This document shows positions 1 to 11,977 of a DNA stretch of 17,500 bases, in pieces; the first letter of the stretch is position 1, and every line of letters begins with the position of its first letter. This DNA is from Symbiodinium natans. Taxonomy: Eukaryota; Sar; Dinophyceae; Suessiales; Symbiodiniaceae. The notes under the pieces were generated by a model. It saw only the letters and a program-made list of their open reading frames with translations, did no database searches and was not told the DNA's origin. Position numbers and translations under genes: made by a program. Location of the stretch: the NCBI GenBank assembly GCA_905221605.1, contig CAJNDS010000646.1, forward strand, positions 396,897 through 414,396, given 5' to 3'.

Positions 1-14
1 GGGGAAGGGTTTTT

Positions 15-55
15 TTTAGGGTTTAGGGTTAGGGTTTAGGGTTTAGGGTTTAGGG
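15..55 (+). repeat. Telomere-type TTTAGGG array, six units
   Basis: Six head-to-tail units are visible: TTTAGGG at 15-21 and 22-28, a shortened TTAGGG at 29-34, then TTTAGGG at 35-41, 42-48 and 49-55. TTTAGGG is the plant-type telomere unit also found in dinoflagellates. The G-rich strand runs 5' to 3' into the window. At a native left chromosome end the + strand would instead start with the C-rich strand (CCCTAAA), so this array looks interstitial or inverted. What lies to the left of the window cannot be seen. Confidence 0.85.
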
Positions 56-978
56 ATTCCCGCCAAACAGGCTTCAAGCATGTCAAAGTGATGGCACCAA
101 AACCACCCCATCAGGATCTTGACATCTTGTTTGGGTTTGATGCTTCTCACGGAACGTCCAGGAGTCAGACTTTCCCCGTCGATCTCGCCAGCCAGACTGC
201 GAGAGGCCATGTTGAACACAAGCAAACACCAGCACGACATGGGTAGTTGTCTAAACTATGGTGCTCTTCTTGGGTTCCTGTTCTGAGACAGAGCTTTATG
301 CATGGGGAGCTGCGGTGACCGTTTTGGATGCTTCTTCATGGGAGGTCATGGTCGGCAAGCGAAACGTCGTTGGATCCCAAGGTTAGGCAGGTAGAGGCTT
401 CCCCCCTTCTAGCTGGATGACCAACCAAGGACAGAGCCATTCTGGATCGCTATCATCAGGTACCGCGCTCATCGAAACAACACTAGGGCAGCTATTGAAT
501 CAGGCAAGCTCATGCTCTAGGTGACATCAGTGATACATTCTGGTCAACTGAGGTGTTTTGCAGTTGAGGAAGTTCTAACTGATCACCGGAGCATAGCGAT
601 GACCAGCTCAGACGGGCACCAAAAATGTGGCATGGGAAGCATGGAGCGGCAGAGCATTGAGCATTGAGCCAAAGTGGTTCTGAAAGGGTGGCATGAGCGT
701 GTCATGCGGCTGCAGCATCAAACCTGCAGAAAAAGAGTCTAGTGGAGAAGGCACACATGTATGCTGTGCGTTGTCGTCGGCAGGTTCGTAGGCTTGTCAT
801 GATTTGCCTGGTTTCGTAATGTCATGAAATGGGGAAGTTTGCCGCAGTGGAGGTTCAGCCAAGTACTGTACCTTAGCTGCGGAGGGGGGGAGGGGAAGAA
901 GAGCAAGCTTTTTGCGCATTCCTTAGCCTTGATGGCATGTGCCCCGATGCTATGACTGCGCTGTCGTTGGTGCAACAG
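56..978. other. Region without a recognisable gene
   Basis: No open frame here resembles a known protein, and I see no RNA gene. The longest frames are short, on the minus strand, and without recognisable motifs. The region lies between the telomere-type array and the first adenylation-domain exon. It may hold the promoter, leader and first coding exon of the synthetase-like gene, which must begin upstream of 979, but I could not place a start codon. No condensation-domain motif (HHxxxDG) was seen, so a condensation domain before the adenylation domain is unlikely within this window. Confidence 0.4.
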
Positions 979-4431
<3,453 letters not shown>

Positions 4432-4443
4432 GCTGGGGTCTGA

Positions 4444-5597
4444 AGTCTGCCGGATTGTTGAGAGTCTGCCTCATGCTAGATGGCGGCGAAGCGATTCTGG
4501 CGCACACGGTTTGATGCTTCATGCTGCCGCTTGTCGAATCCCAACCCTACTGGGGGTTGAGCCTCTTTAAAGTTAACGACGCTGATCATCGCCAATGCTC
4601 ATGAACTGTTTAGAGAAAGGGTTGTGGAGGACTTGATTTCAGCTACAGCTTGTGGTGCTCGCTCGTGATGATGCCCAGCTGGTGCTCGTGATGCTTGCCT
4701 GGCGTAGGATTTGCGAAAAGGACCGGGCAACTGGTGCTGAAGCGACCAGGCATGCAGTGCGCCTCACTGGCGGCCACTTTGCAGTTTTCCACGTAGCCAG
4801 GTTTCAAAGGCCCGCGCATCATGCTGTCAAAGCTGACCGAAGGCTTTTCTCCCAGGGTGAGCGTTATGAGCATTGAGCATCAGCCGCAACAGCAAGTTGC
4901 CAGTCACAGAAACTTTATAGCCTGGTCGACCGCCCGGCCGCTTGGGGAAGGGCTTGCTGCAGCTGATGCTCATCTGGCCCCATTCTCAGCACCGATCAGT
5001 CTGCCCAAACACTTGCTGCGAACCGATGCCAATGTTCAAACCGTTGTTGCAATCTTGCAATCGCATTCGGGGTACATGGTCCTGCTGGTTTCAAGGGCTT
5101 TGCTTCACGTCCACTATTGTTATGCCAATGCTCCCCACAACAGACGCAAACAAACACGCCGTCGCCTCCTGAAATGTAGCAGACCCAACGCAAACCAGTT
5201 GCACACAACTCGGCGAAAGTAACGAGCAGACTCGTTGTTTATACTTATAACTTCTCTTGATGGTTGAGGTCTTGCTGTGCCACGGACACAGCTACGGCAC
5301 AATCAAGCTTCTACCTTTTCCACCGTTTACTAGTTCTGAACGAGTCAGCTGCTGCTTTCTCAAGCGGCGGCGGTCAAAGCGGAGAACCGGTGTTACCCGG
5401 TAAAGTCTTTAGAACTTTGGAGGTCTCCCGGCGCCTCGTTGCCTTGGCCGCTGCCGCCGGGCAAGATGACCGAGGCTTAGGAGAGCCTTTGAATGGGAGA
5501 GACATGTTTGAGAGATGTCGGGATGGGACTCAAGGGGATGTGGAATGATGTGGGCGATTTGTGTGAATTCATGTGAATCCCGACCTTCCCAGGCCAG
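4444..5597. other. Region without a supported gene
   Basis: Open frames exist (for example 4652-4876 and 4821-5222 on +, 4643-4873 on -), but none carries a domain I recognise, and both strands are open to a similar degree. The stretch 5379-5471, ending before a possible GC donor (CGAG|GCTTAG), reads EPVLPGKVFRTLEVSRR and onward. It could be an upstream exon of the ankyrin gene, with low confidence. The missing end of the carrier domain should also lie here if the synthetase gene is intact. I could not identify it. Confidence 0.35.
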
Positions 5598-8114
5598 TCC
5601 TGCAAGTGCTTTGGGCATCCTGCTCTCACCGGAGAAGCTGATTCACTCCCCTCGCCTGCGCATCTACTGCCAGATGCTGGCACGCGGGGGCGTCCGTTTC
5701 CCGGGCGCCGATGCTGCTGATGCACACATGGGTGATGAGAAGGTCAGTGAGGACAGAAGTGAGAGTGCTTCGGCTGATGCGTGTTGCGCAGTGGACCTGG
5801 GCGCCTTAAAGACAATTGGGGTGCACAGCAGAAACGAGCGAAAAGGACCATCGTATGTAACCAACAGAGGAGGATGCCGCGGACCTCCGCATCAACTACG
5901 TGAAGCACAAGGTCCAGCGCGGTGGCCAAGATCCTGAGTTGGACCATGGCGCCTGGGAGCAAGCCGCCCGGCTGAGCCTTGGAATCCTGAAGCTACAGTC
6001 ACTCAGTATACAGGATGCACCACTCAGAGCACCCCAAACATTGGGACATCCTGGGTTGCGGGGTGGGGGGGTGGGGGTGGTATTCGACCGCACAGGTTCC
6101 CGAAGACAGACCGGAACAACTGCTGTGCGCCTTGCCTCCTTAGTTAAACGGGGTCCTTCAGCAACTTTGGCGGCCAGGAGTCATCCCCAGGAGCTTTGTA
6201 GAGATTGTGGACTGAACATAGGACTGACCCCCAAACGTAAGGCCGAGCAGCAGAGGCTGGCCTGGTGCCCTTGGTCCGCCTGCCCCCTGACGTCTTTCAG
6301 AACCTCCCTTTGTTTCCTTTGTTTCGTTTTCACTCAGGGCCCATTTCTGGCATTGCAGTGGTAGCTCCCAAAGAGAAACCGAGGCTCCTCCAGGAAGGGG
6401 CACCCGTGGAGGGAGGCCTGGAAGCATGACACGTGCGCTGCCAGCAAAATGCCTCCCATGCTCAGAGGCACCTTGGAAGGACAGCACGCAAGGCATGGCT
6501 CTACACCCCTCATTCTTGCCGCAACCTTACTGGGTGGGGCATGGCGGGGACGCCAGGTAAAGGACTGCATCCCATGTCCCATAGAGTCTGGCAGCGTCCT
6601 GCAGGGTATTGCGGCTGCTTTCCTTCGATACCTGAGGCAGTCATGGGAAACCACGTCTGTTGCGCAGAAGAGCTGCTCCAGCGACGCGCGCAGCCGCAGC
6701 AAAGGGATGTTCCGAGGCTCATGATATGCATAAGATGGCTCTTGAAGCGGAACAGATGTTGCCGCTATGAACAGGGGACTTATTGCAGGAGACTTGAGAT
6801 AGACTTACTTGAGATAGACTTGAGCTTACTGGTGCTAAGGCTCATGGGGCGCCTGTGCTTCTCAAAGCCGCAGAGCGCTGTGGCCAGCGAATGGTGGAGC
6901 TTCTGCTTGAGGCAACCGGGGCACCCCAGCAGTTCAGCCCTGGGTGTCCTTTTGGAGTTAAGCCCCGAAGTCATTTGTAGTATCGTGAAGCACATTATAT
7001 ATATATATATGTGTGTATATACATATATGTGCGTGTATACATATGTACACATATCTATGTCTCTGTGTGTGTATGTGTATGTGTGTCTCTGTACAAACAA
7101 ATAAGTAAACGAATAAATACATAAATAAGTATACATATATATATATATATTTATGTATCTGTGTGTGTGTGAGTTTATTTATCAATGAAATGACTTATTA
7201 TGAAAATGAATATGTATATACGGATCCACTTCATGTGGAGCCCCAGCCAACTTTAAATGTTCGGGAAGGCCAGAGCCGATGCTGAGTCGAGCGCGCGCGC
7301 CCCAGAGAGAAAAGCGAGCACATCCTCAAAGTTACGGAGACAAGGAATTTCAGTTTGAGTGAATCAGAGTCAATTAGAGTCAATTAGAGTCAATTCCGCT
7401 TGCCCAAGAACTAGGTGGTTGTTCGGAGGACACCGCGAGCCGCAGCACGGCTCTCCACGCTGCGGCCAAGGCAGGCAACCCTGCAGCCGCCCAGGCCCTC
7501 CTCCGAGGTGACGTGGGTGGACAATGGTGGACACGTGGGTTTCCAGCGTTGATCCGTTTCACAAAGCTGGTAGGCTTTGTGGTTTTGTTTTCGCTCTGTT
7601 CGAGTTTGCACAAAGGTGATGCTGGAGTTGACTGGCTGGATCGCTGGAATCGATCAGCATTGCACTGGGCCGTCTTTCACGGCCATGTCGACATTTGTGA
7701 GGCGCGTCTAAATTCTCGGCCTCCTCGATCTCCAAGAGCATGGTGCTGTGCCAATATGTAGTCGGCACATAGCTTAGGCGTGTGTGCTGAGGCATTGGTG
7801 GGGGCTGGTGCCCGAACCTCTGGCACTGTGGGCGAGCGTGCTGGTCGCTTTTTCATCGCCCCCACAGCTTGTGGAAATCTTCCCCACCGGGTGCCACTTG
7901 CCAGCAAGAAGCTGGCTAATACATCGCAAAGATAAAGGCTTGGTGAGTTCATAGAGCTCATTATTGCTGTCACTGTGCGAGGCTGAAGCAGGCTGCAAGC
8001 TTCGTGACGCCGCAGGCCCTGGCAGAGGAGCGCTTCCCCCAAGGCGGGGCCATCCGCGACTTGCTGACAAGGCGCACAGACCGAGGCCAAGCGATGCCAG
8101 CAGGTTACACATGA
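5598..8114 (+). CDS. Ankyrin-repeat protein with unrecognised N-terminal part (5' end unresolved)
   Basis: Ankyrin repeats are protein-binding helix-turn-helix units, and the partner cannot be read from sequence. Three repeat segments are visible: APVLLKAAERCGQRMVELL (exon from 6840), TALHAAAKAGNPAAAQALLR (7429-7507) and SALHWAVFHGHVDICE (7616-7701). The last two join in phase over a GT-AG intron (7508-7615). The exon 7992-8114 follows in phase over a GC-AG intron (7702-7991), gives TPQALAEERFPQGGAIRD and ends at TGA 8112-8114. Upstream, 5598-5742 (SPRLRIYCQMLARGG) joins in phase 0 to 5870-about 5990 (DLRINYVKHKVQRGGQDPE). Further likely exons are 6338-about 6412 (GIAVVAPKEKPRLLQEG) and 6668-about 6750 (EAHDMHKMALEAEQ). 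I do not recognise the N-terminal part, and its exons may belong to a separate gene. The start codon was not found. The ankyrin call is firm; the gene boundaries are not. Confidence 0.7.
6793..6822 (+). repeat. Tandem 15-mer, two copies
   Basis: CTTGAGATAGACTTA at 6793-6807 is followed directly by CTTGAGATAGACTTG at 6808-6822, differing only in the last base. It lies in the intron just before the first clear ankyrin exon, whose acceptor is the AAG at 6837-6839. Confidence 0.85.
6994..7215. repeat. TA/TG-rich microsatellite island in an ankyrin-gene intron
   Basis: Runs of TA, TG and mixed TATG/TACA units, with several (AT)n stretches, make this block sharply more AT-rich than the rest of the window. 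It lies in the intron between the ankyrin exons ending near 6942 and starting at 7429. Open frames across it (Tyr/Ile/Thr-rich on the minus strand) are by-products of the repeats, not genes. Confidence 0.9.
7366..7395 (+). repeat. AGAGTCAATT tandem repeat, three copies
   Basis: Three perfect copies at 7366-7375, 7376-7385 and 7386-7395. They lie about 30 bases before the acceptor (GAG, 7426-7428) of the second ankyrin exon, so they are intronic. Confidence 0.9.
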
Positions 8115-8239
8115 GGAGTCGAGGTCGAGTTGGGCCAAGAGCAAACCCACCAGACATCCATGCACTACATCGAGAGAGACAAGAGAAGTGGAGCTCCCAG
8201 CCATTCTCTGCGGAGACGGCGGCGCATGAAGATCGGAGG

Positions 8240-9055
8240 GTGTGGCATGCTCATCGACCACAACTTGCTCCAAACCACGCTGGCCACGTGCTTCCAAGCT
8301 TGGAGAGAATGCAGCTGGTTTGACGGCCAAGGAGAGCACGGAGTCCGGTGAAAGTCCATTTGGTTGGGTGGAAGCACGCAAAAAACTCGCTTTGCAGGTC
8401 TGCTGTAGCTTGCTCTCTTCTTCTCAAGTTCTCGCCCTACAATGTCGTGTTTCGGGCGGAAAATCCTCTGTTTCTTGCAGCCTTCCAGCATGGCTCAAGT
8501 CCCTTCTCCTCGTGCAGGGGGTTGTGGGGTCCTGAGTCCTTAGGCGACCAAGCTCCAGCTTTTGCTTGAATTGCCTTCGCCTGCGATTCGAGAGGCCTGC
8601 TTCGGGAGGCCTATGAGTTCTTCCAAACCTTCTTCAAAGTCTTCTTCAAAGGCCAGGTCAGATACCTTCGAGGAAAGCTTGCGCTCTCTTTAGCCTTTTT
8701 TTAACATTCAGGAGCTTGCGCCGCTTGCGCCCCAGGCCCAGTTGTGGCTTTGGCCTTCACCAATTGAGCATGCTTGGACCCATCGGTCTCTGCCCAATTT
8801 CATGTTGAGGCCGACACCTGCTGAGGAAGATCCAGAAGCAGAGGCGCCATCTCTTGCATTCTCTTGTCATCCTCACCTGCGGTTGCTTCGGGACAATGTC
8901 CAGGAGCGGCGGTTGCGGGAAGAGGCCCAGACGCAGCCCACGACCCCATGCCCTACGATGCCCTCACCTTCACCCTTCTTTGCTGTTGCCACAGCTGTCA
9001 TCGACACAGGAAAGACTCCGTCAAGAAGAGGCGCGCCTGTACACATATCACCTTT
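8240..9055 (+). CDS. Possible gene fragment: Sfi1-like segment and coiled coil
   Basis: Two pieces look coding. The first, about 8240-8324, reads DHNLLQTTLATCFQAWREC. The spacing 'LATCFQAWRE' resembles the F-x-x-W core of Sfi1/centrin-binding repeats, which are common in dinoflagellate proteins, but one copy proves little. The second is an exon pair: a charged frame ending RLLRDNVQERRLREE at 8924 joins in phase, over a possible GC-AG intron (8925-9009), to ERLRQEEARLYTYH, predicting a coiled coil. I could not link the two pieces or find a start or stop. Stretches at 8592-8660 (FFQTFFKVFF) may be coding or a TTCTTCAAAG-type repeat. They may be parts of one centrin-binding, coiled-coil cytoskeletal protein, or unrelated. 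Confidence 0.3.
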
Positions 9056-11977
9056 GCATATATTTACGTACATGTTGCAGCTCAAGTCAGCTAAGTTGCT
9101 GAAGCGGCTGGAAACCTCCGGCAGCATTTGTGCCGGAATCGCAGGCCAGCCCTCCAGCAGAGACCCTGCACAATCTACCCATTTGTGCCATCTTCTACGG
9201 ATTTCAGGCGCGAACGGCCAATGCCATGGCGAGATGCTCCTCCTGGAGGACTAGCCAACGGAAGCTCACAAGCGCACATGGTACAATGGTACTCCCATGA
9301 TGGGAATCATGTGTCATGTGCCGGGTGTCAGCGCAGCAACATGCAGCCATTAGTTGTGCGACCCAGGCGGAGGACTGCCGACGTACTTTTTGGGTAGCTG
9401 CGGGCAAACGTCAGCCGAGCTTGCTTGTTTTCTGAGCGAATTGCCGTGGGCCGGGCCGGTTACCTTTTTTGAAGTTTGGAGATCCACTTTTCGCCGCATG
9501 TCATCAAAGAACGATAGAGGCCTTCGGAGGTGTGGTCATCGGGTCCTTCCCTGGCTCGGGCCTGAGTTCCACGGAGCTGAAAGAAGTGGGCGAGTCGCGG
9601 CAAGTCATGACGCGCCGGTCCAGGCATCGCCGCGGTGGAACTGCAGCGCGGCTGACTCAGCGTAGCGCCTTTGAGCCTTTGAGCCGTGTCGAGCGCCAGG
9701 ACACAGCAGTACACCACACGTCAGGCTGCATGTTTGGGAGATGGGCGGATTCTGGTGGCCTGGAGCTCACATCAGACCTTCGGCACAGTGTGGCATGGGA
9801 CTCGTGAGAAATCATCGAAAACTAAGGCAGGCCGACACAAGTAGGACAAACGGAACTGCACTTTCAGCAAAACTTGCTGGACTTGCTGCAAGGTCGGTGG
9901 CTTTGACCAGTTTGGTTTGGCCGTGGACACGACAGAGTGCACCTTCCTCGCTTGAGAAGGGGCCATTCCACCGAGTCCTGCATGCGCAGCACACAGAGTG
10001 CACACCAGATCATACCACCGTTACCACCCCATCTACGGGGCGCGCAGGGTGGTCGATATCGTGTCGGGAGAAGTCTCCCTCGGGCCCCGCCTGTCGCAAG
10101 CCCAGAGAGAGTCGTGTTAAAGAATCTTGGAAAGACCCGAAGATGACCAGAAGATGTCTGGAATTGTGCTAAGAGGCTGATGCCACGGGCCGGGTGCGCT
10201 GCCGTTGCCTTGCCACTTCCTGCCCAAGACGAGGAACCAGAGCTGGCCGCCTGGAGAGTGAAGCGTGATCCATTGATGCCGAACTGATGCCTGTTCTCCG
10301 AATTCGAGTTTTCCACTAAAGCCAAGGGAGGAGGAGGAGGAGGAGCCGGATTGGATGCCCTGGGCAGCGGGCTCAGCTTGGACATCGGTCCCAGATGCTC
10401 GACCTTTCTGTTGCAATCGTATGCAACAGCAAAACATGCCCTGAACTCCCCTTAGCCCTATATGAGACCCTAAGAAGCTCGTCGGCTGAAGGTCATGGTG
10501 ATAGGCGGCTACGGCGCAGACGCTGGACAAACCACCGAGGTGTTGAGTGTTCAGGTCTCGGCCTTGGTATCGTGGAGCTGCGCATCTGAGGATCGAACTC
10601 CTCAAAGACCCTTGAGAGGCCCAAAACGCTGGTGGCGAAAGCAGAAGCAGCAACAACAACATGCAAAGCAGCTTGTCAAAAGCAGATGAACTGAGGCGGG
10701 CACGGCTCGACCCGGACCAAAGCTCCGTTCGCGGAGGGCCTGCTGCGCTGCCACCATGTCCGCCTCAGGGACGCTTCAAATGGAAAACCATGAAAAGCCA
10801 GCTTCGACCAATGTTCTCCAGCTCTTCAGGGGAAAAGGATAGGGCGGGATGAGAGGCTCGGAATGGGCAGGTACGGCGAAAGGCACTTGCTCGTTGCTGG
10901 TGGGCAGGGCACTCGGCCATTCGAGCCAGCAAGTGTTTGCCGAAAGCCTGCAAAGTCCGTGCCTGGAAAGCTCAAGTTCTAGGGCTTTTGGCAGGGCCCT
11001 GTTTCCGTGGAGTCTCAACCGAATGAGTCGCAAAACCCAAAGCTTTGCCATGGTGAAGACTAGCACCAAGAATTGCTAGCAGCCATCCTGCACAACGAAG
11101 GTTTGATGAGACTTCCTGGCATGTTGACCTGCTTATGGCAGCATTCTGACACCTAGTATCTGGAGACTCTGTCGGCTTGCCAGGTTCACCAGTCTCCAGC
11201 TTAATATCGACTGACGCGAGGTTAAGCCTGCGAAGCGTGAGTTGCACCAGCCCTCATGGAAGCCCAGGCGTCAACTCCACCGAGATAATTGATTTGTTCG
11301 ACCTGAAATCAGCGGCGTATGCTACCGATTACAGACAGGAGTGCAACCACCCTGCTCTAGAGTCTGCTGATGAGTGGACTGTCGGACAGTTGCCTTGCTG
11401 CTTTGCCTGCTATGAGGGCATCAGTTGCTGCTGTGCTTATGGACTGACTTCCACCGTGAGGAGAACAAACGGGAGAGGCCACGGCTGCTTGTTCAGCAGT
11501 CTGTTCGGCAAAGGTTGCTGCGTGTGTGCGTGAAAAGGCGGGCAAGTTTGAACAGCGTCAATGACGACGAGGCCCCACGCTTTCACGACCAACGGATACG
11601 ACACAATCTGTCTCAATCTGTTACAATCCAACAATCGGCCTCACTGAAGCTGAAGCTTCCACGCACCCCAGCCTTCCAAATACCGCCTTGGCAGCGCTAC
11701 CATACCTTGGCCTATAGGCTCAAAGCTTCAGGCAGGGTGCAGTAAGAATTTTGTTGGTGCCGTGTCGGCTGCGCCGACGTGATGGCCACAGGCCTTGGCA
11801 GAAGCAATAAGACTTGTGTTCAGTTGAGTGATGTTGAGTCTGCCATCTTCTGTACCCTCAGCCAGCCCTCGCCAACACCTAGACCCCGACCCCAGTAGGA
11901 CCTCTAACGCATGCAGGCCACAAGCTGAAGCCTTGCCAGGCTCACAGGATCGCAGCCGCAGCCCACACAAGGCTCAG
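9056..11977. other. Mostly unexplained region
   Basis: Open frames are present on both strands (for example 9469-9807, 9741-10172 and 11177-11533 on +; 9864-10385 and 10117-10662 on -), but none shows a domain I recognise. Weak candidates: 10474-10551, Kelch-like, listed separately; 11177-11533, Cys-rich (CCFACYEG), with no family suggested. A GGA-rich run lies at about 10326-10345. The frame 11840-11977 runs open into the first folate-dehydrogenase exon and includes QDRSRSPHKAQ, so part of it may be the N-terminus of that protein. Exons of further intron-rich genes could be hidden here. Confidence 0.3.
10474..10551 (+). CDS. Possible Kelch-type exon fragment
   Basis: The frame reads EARRLKVMVIGGYGADAGQT and then TEVLSVQ before a possible donor CAG|GTCTCGG. 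'VMVIGGYG...TTEVLSV' fits one blade of a Kelch beta-propeller: hydrophobic strand, GG, then a T/E-rich turn. An in-frame stop lies just upstream (10471-10473) and an AAG acceptor is possible. Only one repeat is visible, so this is a weak call, and it could be chance. Confidence 0.22.

Noticed and set aside
1-55. True chromosome end at the left edge
   Set aside because: The repeat strand is opposite to that of a native left telomere, and only six units are present.
664-677. Relict dinoflagellate spliced-leader sequence on the minus strand
   Set aside because: The reverse complement CCACTTTGGCTCAA resembles the end of the leader as I remember it, but the upstream half does not match and no gene follows on that strand. 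A poorer match at 8485-8499 on + is likewise probably chance.
6958-7185. Tyr/Ile/His-rich minus-strand reading frames
   Set aside because: They are translations of the TA/TG microsatellite.
10117-10662. 181-residue minus-strand open frame
   Set aside because: It is the longest minus-strand frame here but has no recognisable domain. Its Leu and Ser runs come from simple repeats (GGA-rich near 10326-10345, CAG/CAA-rich near 10640-10662).
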